Assembly (NCBI GenBank): GCA_038239195.1
Contig: JBBSEZ010000301.1
Span: 1 to 12,413, forward strand
DNA from: JBBSEZ01 sp038239195
GTDB lineage: Bacteria > Planctomycetota > Planctomycetia > Gemmatales > Gemmataceae
Direction of reading: 5' to 3'
DNA: 12,413 bases
A model generated the notes under the pieces. It did no database searches and had not been told where the DNA came from. It worked only from the letters and a program-made list of their open reading frames with translations. Within the stretch, counting starts at the first letter, position 1; the number at the start of each line of letters is the position of its first letter. Of this stretch, positions 6,989-12,413 are shown piece after piece. Both the position numbers and the translations under genes were made by a program.

Positions 6989-7116
6989 GAATTAGCCACC
7001 GATGAACACAGATGAACACGGATAAGACAGAAGAGGAAGGAGGATCGAAGAGCTTCTCGGCCCTCTCTCTGCCTTTCTTCTATCCGTGTTCCTCTGTGTT
7101 CATCGGTGGCTAATTC
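6989..7116. repeat. 36-bp inverted repeat, MITE-like, between convergent genes
   Basis: The arms are 6989-7024 and 7081-7116, identical in 35 of 36 positions, around a 56-base centre. Each arm starts GAATTAGCCACCGATG and contains a near-tandem decamer (GATGAACACA, GATGAACACG). Very similar sequences (CCACGGATGAACACGG type) are, from memory, widely dispersed in planctomycete and other genomes. The arm is clearly less GC-rich than its surroundings, which suggests arrival from elsewhere. The right arm supplies the last codon and TAG stop of the cobalamin-type regulator. Confidence 0.85.
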
Positions 7117-7997
7117 TCTTCCTTCGGTCTTCCGGGGTGAAGCTCGCGGGCGAAGGCAGCCAGGTGGGTCATCCCATCGCCGAAGGTCGTGTAGCGCATC
7201 CGCGAGCGCACCGGCTCGACCAGCGCCCGGCCGCCCACTGCGACGGCGACGCCCGCTCGCTCGGCTGCCTCGTACAGCTCGCCGTACTCGGTCAGGAACG
7301 CCTCCGCGTCGGCGAGATAGCTCACCGACAGCCAGAGCAGGCGCGGGCGCAGGTCGCGCAGCGCTTCGCGGAAGGACGCCAGCGGCGTGTTGGGCCCGAT
7401 GTTGATCGCGTCCCACCCGTGCTCGAGGAGGACCATCTCGGCGAGCCGGTTGGCCAGGACGTAGTGATCGCGCTCCGGCCCTCCCCCGATGGCCACGGGG
7501 CGCTCTCCCTCTCCAGCGCCGGCCAACTTCGGCGCGAAGGCGAGCAGCGCCGACAGGCAGGCCTGCGTCCCGCGATGTTCCTGGAACACGTCGAGATCGC
7601 CCTTCTCCCAGCCGTGGCCCACGCGCACCATCGCCGGGGAAATCACCTCGTCGGCCAACCGCTCGAGCGAAACGCCCGCCTGACAGGCGCCCTCCAGAAG
7701 GGCACGCGCCCCGACCTGGTCGCCGGAGGTCAGCGCGTCGTACAGCCTTCCCGTCAACTGGGCCGCGTCCAGCGAGTCGATGCTCGGGAGCGAGCCGCCC
7801 AGCAAGGCCAGGTCGACGTGGGGCCAGTTGCCCTCCCGCACGAGGCGCAGCACGTCGTCCCGCAAGATCTTGCGGTGCCCGCCCACCGTCCGCTGCGCCG
7901 GCAAGGTGCCGTCATCGACCCAGCGCTTCACAGTGGTCACGCTCACCCCCAGGGCGCACGAGACCTGCTGCGTGCTCACGTACCGCCGCTCGCGCAT
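7110..7997 (-). CDS. MerR-type regulator with cobalamin-binding domain (CarH/LitR-like)
   Basis: The 295-residue protein starts with a MerR/excisionase helix-turn-helix (residues 6-52, VSTQQVSCALGVSVTTVKRW and a GGHRK wing). A four-helix bundle (about 75-155) and a Rossmann-like B12-binding domain (165-287) follow. Trp130, nine residues, then Glu140-His141 exactly fits the Wx9EH motif of CarH, which binds adenosylcobalamin and releases DNA in light. His178 in ERDHYVL is the likely lower cobalt ligand, but the ExHxxG pattern is disturbed. The residue after Trp130 is Glu, whereas Thermus CarH has the upper ligand His132. It may therefore sense cobalamin rather than light, or respond to light by other chemistry. 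GGGAGG lies three bases before the ATG. The gene is divergent from a sigma factor gene, and its stop lies inside a repeat. Confidence 0.85.
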   Translation of the reverse strand: MRERRYVSTQQVSCALGVSVTTVKRWVDDGTLPAQRTVGGHRKILRDDVLRLVREGNWPHVDLALLGGSLPSIDSLDAAQLTGRLYDALTSGDQVGARALLEGACQAGVSLERLADEVISPAMVRVGHGWEKGDLDVFQEHRGTQACLSALLAFAPKLAGAGEGERPVAIGGGPERDHYVLANRLAEMVLLEHGWDAINIGPNTPLASFREALRDLRPRLLWLSVSYLADAEAFLTEYGELYEAAERAGVAVAVGGRALVEPVRSRMRYTTFGDGMTHLAAFARELHPGRPKEEN

Positions 7998-8034
7998 AAG
8001 CCTCCCGAGGGCAAACGGCCAAATCGCCTCCCTC

Positions 8035-8069
8035 AGTATAGCGCCGACCTTTGGACCATTCCAGTCGGC
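8035..8069 (-). promoter_or_regulatory. Candidate promoter and overlapping operator dyad of the cobalamin-type regulator
   Basis: On the minus strand TATACT (8035-8040) is a five-of-six -10 box 38 bases before the start codon. An inverted repeat, GCCGAC (8043-8048) and GTCGGC (8064-8069), with an inner TGGA/TCCA pair, covers the spacer and the -35 position. The -35 sequence itself is poor. A repressor binding here would block this promoter, as in autoregulated MerR-type genes. The sites are seen; the role is inferred. Confidence 0.35.
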
Positions 8070-8117
8070 CCTTCTTCCTCCTTTCTTGGAAAGCGCCCGC
8101 CTCCGGCAAATTGAGCC

Positions 8118-8145
8118 TTGACCCTCCTCTCAAGACCCCTAGACT
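8118..8145 (+). promoter_or_regulatory. Candidate promoter of the sigma factor gene
   Basis: TTGACC (8118-8123, five of six to the -35 consensus) and TAGACT (8140-8145, four of six to -10) are spaced by 16 bases. The start codon is about 105 bases downstream, leaving a long leader that contains the direct repeat at 8155-8183. Confidence 0.35.
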
Positions 8146-8154
8146 GTAAATGAG

Positions 8155-8183
8155 CGATTTAGACGTTTTGTTCTATTTGGACG
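8155..8183 (+). promoter_or_regulatory. AT-rich direct repeat, possible operator
   Basis: CGATTTAGACG (8155-8165) and CTATTTGGACG (8173-8183) match in 9 of 11 positions at an 18-base offset, within an AT-rich island of about 45 bases in an otherwise GC-rich gap. The repeat lies just after the candidate promoter of the sigma factor gene. It could bind the divergent regulator or another protein; no consensus is known to me for this group. Confidence 0.3.
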
Positions 8184-8249
8184 ATTCACCCACGAACCTT
8201 CCGAGAAGCGAGGGCCTCGCGCCCTTCGAGCGGACAGGAGCCTCCCGTG

Positions 8250-9047
8250 ATGAAGCCGACCGAGAACGGTGTGCGGAAGCAGCGTGCGAGTGCCGATGGG
8301 CCGTATCACGTTGCCCACGAGTCCTTCGAGTTGCCGGGCGCCCTGACGACGTACGGACCGCGGAACGTCCCCACCGACGATTTCGCGACGACGCACATGC
8401 CGGACGACGTCACGCGCGACTTCGCCCGGCGCATGCACTACGCGGCCTATCGGGCGACGCAGGCGCGGACGGCGCTGGCGCGGGCGGACTGGCACGCCAC
8501 GTACCTCGATTTTCGCGACCGGATCGTGCTGGGGAATCGGAAGCTGATCTATCGGGCGGTGCGGCGCTGGATGCCGCCCTCGCAGTTCGCGGACGACATG
8601 ACCAGCGATTGTCAGATCGTGCTGATCCAGGCGGTGGCGGCGTACAACCCGTGGATGGGCATTCGCTTCAGCACGTATGCGTTCACCTGCCTGATGCGGG
8701 CGCTGTCGCGGCTGTCGCAGCGGCACGCCAACGATCGGCTGTCGAAGTCGCTGCCGCTGGCGGCGCTGCCGGACGGCGAGCCGCGCGACGCCAGCACCGA
8801 GGAAGAGCCAGGAGCGCGCCTGGGGCGGGTCGACGAGTTTCTGCGCGAGGGGCACGACCTGCTGTCGCAGCGCGAGAAGCGGGTGCTGAAGCGGCGCTTC
8901 AGCCTGGACGAGCAGGCCCGGGCCGGAACGCTGGAGCAGGTGGGGCGCGAGCTGGGGCTGTCGAAGGAGCGGGTGCGGCAGGTGCAGGTGAGCGCGCTGG
9001 ACAAGTTGCGCAAGGCGCTGGGCGAGGGGGGGCTGGTGGCCGGCTGA
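8250..9047 (+). CDS. Sigma-70-family RNA polymerase sigma factor (regions 2 and 4)
   Basis: The 265-residue protein directs RNA polymerase to promoters. Residues 1-85 are a divergent N-terminal extension. Region 2 covers about 86-157, with LGNRKLIYRAVRRW, then FADDMTSDCQIVLIQAVAAYNP and the region 2.4-like GIRFSTYAFTCLMRALSRL. A short acidic linker follows (175-195). Region 4 covers 204-258, with LLSQREKRVLKRRFSLDE and the helix-turn-helix TLEQVGRELGLSKERVRQVQ. Region 3 is absent, as in extracytoplasmic-function factors, yet the FSTYA and SKERVRQ wording is closer to the RpoD/RpoS type. AGGAG at 8236-8240 serves either GTG 8247 or ATG 8250 (spacing six or nine); I prefer the ATG. No anti-sigma gene is adjacent on the plus strand. 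The divergent cobalamin-type regulator is the obvious candidate controller. Confidence 0.9.
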   Translation: MKPTENGVRKQRASADGPYHVAHESFELPGALTTYGPRNVPTDDFATTHMPDDVTRDFARRMHYAAYRATQARTALARADWHATYLDFRDRIVLGNRKLIYRAVRRWMPPSQFADDMTSDCQIVLIQAVAAYNPWMGIRFSTYAFTCLMRALSRLSQRHANDRLSKSLPLAALPDGEPRDASTEEEPGARLGRVDEFLREGHDLLSQREKRVLKRRFSLDEQARAGTLEQVGRELGLSKERVRQVQVSALDKLRKALGEGGLVAG

Positions 9048-9076
9048 TGCAGGTCGCCCACGCGGCATCGTCTCCC

Positions 9077-9128
9077 GACCGGCTGGAAAGCCGGTCCCAC
9101 GGCCGTACGTCCGGCTTTCCAGCCGGAC
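9077..9128. repeat. REPIN-like pair of inverted hairpin repeats (locus B)
   Basis: Two perfect hairpins with 8-base stems and 4-base loops lie close together: GACCGGCT, GGAA, AGCCGGTC (9077-9096) and GTCCGGCT, TTCC, AGCCGGAC (9109-9128). They are inverted relative to each other. The first is followed by CCACG and the second preceded by CGTAC, so the CGTR ends face inward. At locus A (2096-2180) they face outward. Stem changes between copies are compensated on the partner arm. The repeat lies 29 bases after the sigma factor stop and before the hydrolase promoter. Confidence 0.75.
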
Positions 9129-9140
9129 AACGCCACGTCC

Positions 9141-9169
9141 TTGCACCTCGCCGTGCCCCGGCGTAGAAT
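9141..9169 (+). promoter_or_regulatory. Candidate promoter of the alpha/beta hydrolase gene
   Basis: TTGCAC (9141-9146) and TAGAAT (9164-9169, five of six to the -10 consensus) are spaced by exactly 17 bases, and the start codon follows 45 bases after the -10 box. The position behind the hairpin pair supports a separate transcription unit for the hydrolase. Confidence 0.45.
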
Positions 9170-9214
9170 CGCGCCTCTTGTCCCCGTTCCGCAAGGGCCC
9201 CAAGGACCAACCCC

Positions 9215-10093
9215 ATGAAGTACGCTCTCGCCGCCGCCCTGACGCTCCTCGCCTGTGGCCTCATCCTCCCCGCCCTCACGGCCCGCGACGACAAGGACGC
9301 GATCGTCGTCGAGCGCGGCCTCGTTTACGGCAAGGGCGGGGACACGAAACTGCACCTCGACCTGGCGATGCCCAAGGACGCCAAGGGCCCGCTCCCCGCC
9401 GTCGTGTTCCTTCACGGCGGGGGCTGGCGCGGGGGCAAGCGCCAGGACATGGAGCACTTCGTCAAGGGCGCCGCGCGCCTGGGCTACGTGGCCGTCGCCG
9501 TCAGCTATCGGCTGGTCCCCAAGGCGAAGTTCCCGGCGCAGATCGAGGACTGCAAGGCGGCCGTGCGCTGGCTGCGGGCCAACGCCAAGAAGTACAAGAT
9601 CGACCCCAACCACATCGGCGTCGTCGGCTTCTCGGCGGGGGCGCACCTCGCTTGCCTGCTGGGCACCGCCGACAAGGGGGCCAAGCTCGAAGGCACCGGC
9701 GGCAACGCCGAGCAGAGCAGCCGGGTGCAGGCGGTGGTCAGCTTCTTCGGCCCGACCGACTTCAGCACGCGCGACTGGCCGAAGGCCCTGGAGAAGGACG
9801 TCATCGTCCCCTTTCTGGGTAGCACGTTCGACGACTCGCCCGACGTCTACAAGAAGGCCTCGCCGATAGGCTACGTCACCAAGGACGATCCGCCGTTCCT
9901 GTTCTTCCACGGCGACAAGGACACGATCGTGCCCGTCGATCAGTCGAAGCGCCTGGCGAAAAAGCTGACGGAGGTCGGCGTCGCCGCCAAGGTGGTGGTG
10001 TTCGAGGGCGACGGCCACGGCTTCTCGAACGCTAACAACCAGAAGGCGCTGAAGGAAATGGTGGCGTTCCTGGCGGAGCGGTTGAAGAAGTGA
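9215..10093 (+). CDS. Exported alpha/beta hydrolase, esterase/lipase (BD-FAE-like) type
   Basis: The 292-residue protein has a signal peptide (residues 1-23, MKYALAAALTLLACGLILPA then LTA) and an alpha/beta hydrolase core. HGGGW (67-71) forms the oxyanion hole. Ser140 in GFSAG is the nucleophile, with Asp236 in HGDKD and His268 in GDGHGF completing the triad. VSYRLVPKAKFPAQIEDCKAAVRWL (96-120 region) is typical of the hormone-sensitive-lipase/BD-FAE group, in which many members hydrolyse acetyl or feruloyl esters on plant polysaccharides. The substrate here cannot be told. AAGGA at 9202-9206 lies eight bases before the ATG and a promoter candidate precedes it. Cys14 in LLAC could be read as a weak lipobox, so a lipoprotein is possible but less likely. 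All catalytic residues are intact. Confidence 0.9.
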   Translation: MKYALAAALTLLACGLILPALTARDDKDAIVVERGLVYGKGGDTKLHLDLAMPKDAKGPLPAVVFLHGGGWRGGKRQDMEHFVKGAARLGYVAVAVSYRLVPKAKFPAQIEDCKAAVRWLRANAKKYKIDPNHIGVVGFSAGAHLACLLGTADKGAKLEGTGGNAEQSSRVQAVVSFFGPTDFSTRDWPKALEKDVIVPFLGSTFDDSPDVYKKASPIGYVTKDDPPFLFFHGDKDTIVPVDQSKRLAKKLTEVGVAAKVVVFEGDGHGFSNANNQKALKEMVAFLAERLKK

Positions 10094-10097
10094 CGGT

Positions 10098-10112
10098 GCC
10101 CAAACGTTGGGC
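10098..10112 (+). terminator. Short hairpin after the hydrolase stop
   Basis: GCCCAA (10098-10103) pairs with TTGGGC (10107-10112) across a three-base loop, four bases after the TGA of the hydrolase. It is placed like a terminator but lacks a T-tract, so it may only protect the mRNA end. Confidence 0.3.
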
Positions 10113-10136
10113 CGGGAAATTCCGCGCGCCACGCAT

Positions 10137-10165
10137 TTGACTTCCCCACGTCGGGATGATACGAC
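10137..10165 (+). promoter_or_regulatory. Candidate promoter of the MFS transporter gene
   Basis: TTGACT (10137-10142, five of six to -35) and TACGAC (10160-10165, three of six to -10) are spaced by 17 bases. The -10 is poor, so this is tentative. It would give a leader of about 115 bases that includes the perfect palindrome. Confidence 0.3.
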
Positions 10166-10233
10166 AGAACCCATCGAGGGCGGCCAGGTTCGGCCAGGCC
10201 CCTACCGAGAGACCACGCGAGGACGCGACGGCC

Positions 10234-10266
10234 AACGGCCACCGGAAGGCCCTTCCGGTGGCCGTT
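10234..10266. repeat. Perfect 33-base palindrome before the MFS gene
   Basis: AACGGCCACCGGAAGG (10234-10249) and CCTTCCGGTGGCCGTT (10251-10266) are exact reverse complements around one C. The structure ends 20 bases before the ATG at 10287 and five bases before the GGGAG ribosome site, so it would fold immediately upstream of the translation start. It has no T-tract. It may be a REP-like element, a protein binding site, or an mRNA leader hairpin. Confidence 0.8.
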
Positions 10267-10286
10267 CGCCTGGGAGCAATCGTCGG

Positions 10287-12224
10287 ATGAGCAACGCAAG
10301 CGACATCGCGGGACAACCGCCGGCCGACCTCGGCCCCGGGACGAACGACAAGATCCTGTTCTGGGCCAGCTTCTTTACGCTGATCGCCGCAGGGGTCGGC
10401 TTCTCGGTGCGCGGCGCCATCCTGGGCGACTGGAGCCAGCAATTCGGCTTCACCCGGAGCGAGCTGGGCACCATCACGGGCGGCGGGCTGGTCGGCTTCG
10501 GCCTCACGATCATCCTGTTCAGCTTCATCGCCGACCGGGTAGGCTACGGCCGGCTGATGATCGTCGCCTTTCTCCTGCACACCGCGAGCGGCGTCGTGAC
10601 CTTGGCGGCCGGCCCGGTCTACGCCGCCTTCGGCAAGGACGCGACTTACTGGTGCCTCTACGTCGGCATGTTCCTCTTCGCGCTGGGGAACGGGACGTGC
10701 GAGGCGGTCATCAACCCGCTGACGGCGACCCTCTTCCCGCGCAACAAGACGCACTGGCTGAACATCCTGCACGCCGGCTGGCCGGGCGGGCTCATCCTCG
10801 GCGCCCTGTTGGGGCTGCTCTTCGCCGAGATGAAGGTGCGCTGGGAGGTGCAAATGGCGACCTTCCTGGTCCCAACGCTCCTGTACGGCGCGATGATGTT
10901 TGGCCGGCGCTTCCCGCAGTCCGAGGCCAAGGTCCACGGGGTGACGGCCGAGGAGATGCGCCAGGAGCTGGGGCTGCTGGGAGCGGGCGTGGTGGTGGCC
11001 CTGCTGGGCCTGTGGTTCTCGGACCTGCTCGCGGGCTTCGGGCTGCCCGGCGTCCTCGGCTGGGGCGTCGCCGTCGTGCTCCTGGTGATCTTCGGCTACT
11101 CCTCGCAGTTCCGCGTGGGGCACTGGATGCTGGCCCTGCTGCTGGTCCTGCACGCGCTGGTCGGTTACGTCGAGCTGGGCACTGACAGTTGGATCACCAA
11201 CATCACCGGGACCATCCTCGAGAACAAGCAGCTCGGCCTGATGCTGTTCATCTGGACCTCGGGGTTGATGTTCGCCCTACGCTTCTTCGCCGGCCCCATC
11301 GTCCACCAGATTTCGCCCCTTGGGTTGCTGTGCGGCAGCGCCGTGCTGGGGACGTTCGGCCTGCTCTTGCTGGGCTGGGCCGAGGGCTTCCTGCTGCTGG
11401 CCGTGGCGGCGACCATCTACGGCATCGGCAAGACGTTCTACTGGCCGACCATGCTGGGCGTGGTGTCCGAGCGCTTCCCGCGCGGCGGGGCCTTGACGCT
11501 GGGGGCCATCGGCGGGGCGGGCATGCTGTCGGCCGGCATCCTGGGAGGGCCTGGCATCGGCTACAAACAGGACTATTTCGCCTCCCAGAAGCTCGAAGTG
11601 GACTCCCCCCATGCCTACGAGCGCTACGTCGCTCGCAAGGAGGATGGCGAACTGAACAAGAAGGGCTTTTTGTCCTTGCCGGGGATCCCGAAGGTCGCCG
11701 GCCTGGATGGGCAGAAGGTGGGCACCCTGCTGGGCCAGCCCGGCGAGAAGAACGGCGGCGGCAAGCTGTTACAGGCCGACCTCAATGCGTTGAAGGTGGC
11801 GGCGAGCAAGAGCGACAAGGACAAGGACAAGACGCTGGACCAGTTGCTGGCGGAGCCGCAGAACAAGGGGCTAAAGGCCCAGGTGGACTGGTGGGAGGGC
11901 ACTGGGCCGCACCTCCTGCCCCCCTACCTGCTGACGATGCTGAACTCGGAAGAGCAAACGAACTGGTGGACGGCCACCGGCGGCAAGCCCGGCGCCAAGG
12001 ACGAGGCCGAGCACGACAAGAAACCGGTGGAGGCGGCCACCCTCGAGGGCGGCAAGATGGCGCTGACCACGACGGCGTTTGTGCCGGCGTTGATGGCGCT
12101 GGGGTATCTGTTCCTCATCATGTACTTCCGCACGCGCGGCGGGTACACGGCGCAGGTGCTGGTGGGGCACGCGGCCAAGGACGAGAAGTTCACCGGCGGG
12201 ACCGAGGGGCCGGGGGAAGGATGA
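10287..12224 (+). CDS. Major facilitator superfamily transporter with a large soluble insert
   Basis: The 645-residue inner-membrane protein has about twelve hydrophobic segments. The first is near 22-45, and the loop 2-3 MFS signature IADRVGYGRLM (81-91) is clear. Further segments include 121-150, 163-180, 188-205, 228-250, 254-270, 278-294, 315-335, 344-361, 364-385 and 401-420. A hydrophilic stretch of about 165 residues (426-591), rich in Lys and Asp (KSDKDKDKTLDQ near 508-519), separates these from a last membrane segment (592-613). MFS proteins move small solutes with ion coupling; the substrate is unknown. I recall planctomycete homologues with a similar tail, so the insert is probably not an assembly error. 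The start at 10287 fits GGGAG ten bases upstream; a frame open from 10107 would add 60 Arg/Pro/Gly-rich residues running through the palindrome and is rejected. Confidence 0.85.
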   Translation: MSNASDIAGQPPADLGPGTNDKILFWASFFTLIAAGVGFSVRGAILGDWSQQFGFTRSELGTITGGGLVGFGLTIILFSFIADRVGYGRLMIVAFLLHTASGVVTLAAGPVYAAFGKDATYWCLYVGMFLFALGNGTCEAVINPLTATLFPRNKTHWLNILHAGWPGGLILGALLGLLFAEMKVRWEVQMATFLVPTLLYGAMMFGRRFPQSEAKVHGVTAEEMRQELGLLGAGVVVALLGLWFSDLLAGFGLPGVLGWGVAVVLLVIFGYSSQFRVGHWMLALLLVLHALVGYVELGTDSWITNITGTILENKQLGLMLFIWTSGLMFALRFFAGPIVHQISPLGLLCGSAVLGTFGLLLLGWAEGFLLLAVAATIYGIGKTFYWPTMLGVVSERFPRGGALTLGAIGGAGMLSAGILGGPGIGYKQDYFASQKLEVDSPHAYERYVARKEDGELNKKGFLSLPGIPKVAGLDGQKVGTLLGQPGEKNGGGKLLQADLNALKVAASKSDKDKDKTLDQLLAEPQNKGLKAQVDWWEGTGPHLLPPYLLTMLNSEEQTNWWTATGGKPGAKDEAEHDKKPVEAATLEGGKMALTTTAFVPALMALGYLFLIMYFRTRGGYTAQVLVGHAAKDEKFTGGTEGPGEG

Positions 12225-12240
12225 CGCACGCGAAGTAGGT

Positions 12241-12323
12241 CGGGGGGGGGGGCGGGGGCGCCGCCGGGCGGGGGCGCCCCGCCCGGCCCGCCCCCCGCGG
12301 GGGGGGGGGGGGGGGGGGGGGGG
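12241..12323. other. Low-complexity G/C tract with a run of 25 G
   Basis: After the MFS stop the sequence becomes almost purely G and C: 11 G at 12242-12252, then GGGGGC/GCCCCC-type foldbacks, then 25 consecutive G at 12299-12323. No reading frame here has a credible protein. Such homopolymers are typical of base-calling or assembly failure in GC-rich DNA, although a real quadruplex-forming tract cannot be excluded. Confidence 0.8.
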
Positions 12324-12413
12324 CGCCCCCACAGCGCGCGACCGGCACTCTCGGGTTCAGCTCGCCGTCCTTACCCATCCCCCTACGCTGAGCCTTCCCC
12401 CGCGTGAGGGGAG
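12324..12413. other. Terminal segment, no gene recognised
   Basis: Ninety bases of normal composition return after the G tract. On the minus strand a short frame begins MGKDGELNPRVPVAR after a G-rich stretch, but it runs into the low-complexity tract and I do not recognise it. The last bases contain CCTTCCCCCGCGTGAGGGG, which can fold weakly and resembles common intergenic C/G repeats. Confidence 0.4.

Noticed and set aside
8139..9203. 354-codon minus-strand frame over the sigma factor
   Set aside because: It is a shadow of the sigma factor codons, rich in Arg, Gln, Pro and His, and it runs through the REP-like hairpins.
10107..10286. Upstream extension of the MFS transporter by 60 residues
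   Set aside because: The extra residues are Arg/Pro/Gly-rich, cross the perfect palindrome, and a better ribosome site lies before the ATG at 10287.
12190..12378. 62-codon minus-strand frame at the window end
   Set aside because: It is mostly Pro/Gly/Arg from the G/C tract, and the few normal residues at its start match nothing I recognise.

Overview
The window looks like chromosomal DNA from a planctomycete of the Gemmataceae type. The grounds are very GC-rich coding sequence throughout, an exported beta-barrel-like protein of a kind I associate with Gemmata relatives, an IS66-family transposase of the kind common there, lipid A synthesis (so a Gram-negative-type envelope), and many palindromic intergenic repeats. 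No rRNA, tRNA, CRISPR array or phage gene was seen. This taxonomic call is inference; no database was searched.

Layout. Positions 1-123 hold the last 41 codons of an IS630-type transposase on the plus strand. They run directly into an IS66 transposase on the minus strand (106-1725), whose last five codons are the reverse complement of the IS630 end. This suggests an IS630 element inserted into the IS66 gene. Positions 1726-2199 are non-coding and full of hairpins. Next come an exported DUF1028 protein (2200-2943, minus) and, divergently, lpxB for lipid A disaccharide synthase (3102-4253, plus). An imperfect 60-base palindrome separates lpxB from a convergent exported beta-barrel-like protein (4357-5316, minus). 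Divergent from that gene, behind a promoter and a CGGACTA heptamer repeat, is a 482-residue protein of unknown function (5537-6985, plus) with a possible degenerate von Willebrand A-like half.

A 36-base inverted repeat (6989-7116) separates it from a MerR-type cobalamin-binding regulator resembling the photoreceptor CarH/LitR (7110-7997, minus). Divergent from the regulator is a sigma-70-family factor (8250-9047, plus). The 252-base gap between them carries promoter-like boxes, an operator-like dyad and an AT-rich direct repeat. A pair of REP-like hairpins follows, then an exported alpha/beta hydrolase (9215-10093, plus), a perfect 33-base palindrome and a major facilitator transporter with a large soluble insert (10287-12224, plus). 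The window ends in low-complexity G/C sequence, including 25 consecutive G, which is probably an assembly artefact.

How the genes work together. Most appear to be separate transcription units with their own promoters and palindromes between them; no multi-gene operon is evident. The most interesting unit is the divergent cobalamin-type regulator and sigma factor pair. It resembles the LitR-LitS light-response arrangement of Streptomyces, but here the regulator lacks the upper histidine ligand of CarH. The second theme is the set of palindromic repeats at gene borders, two families of which occur twice in opposite arm order.
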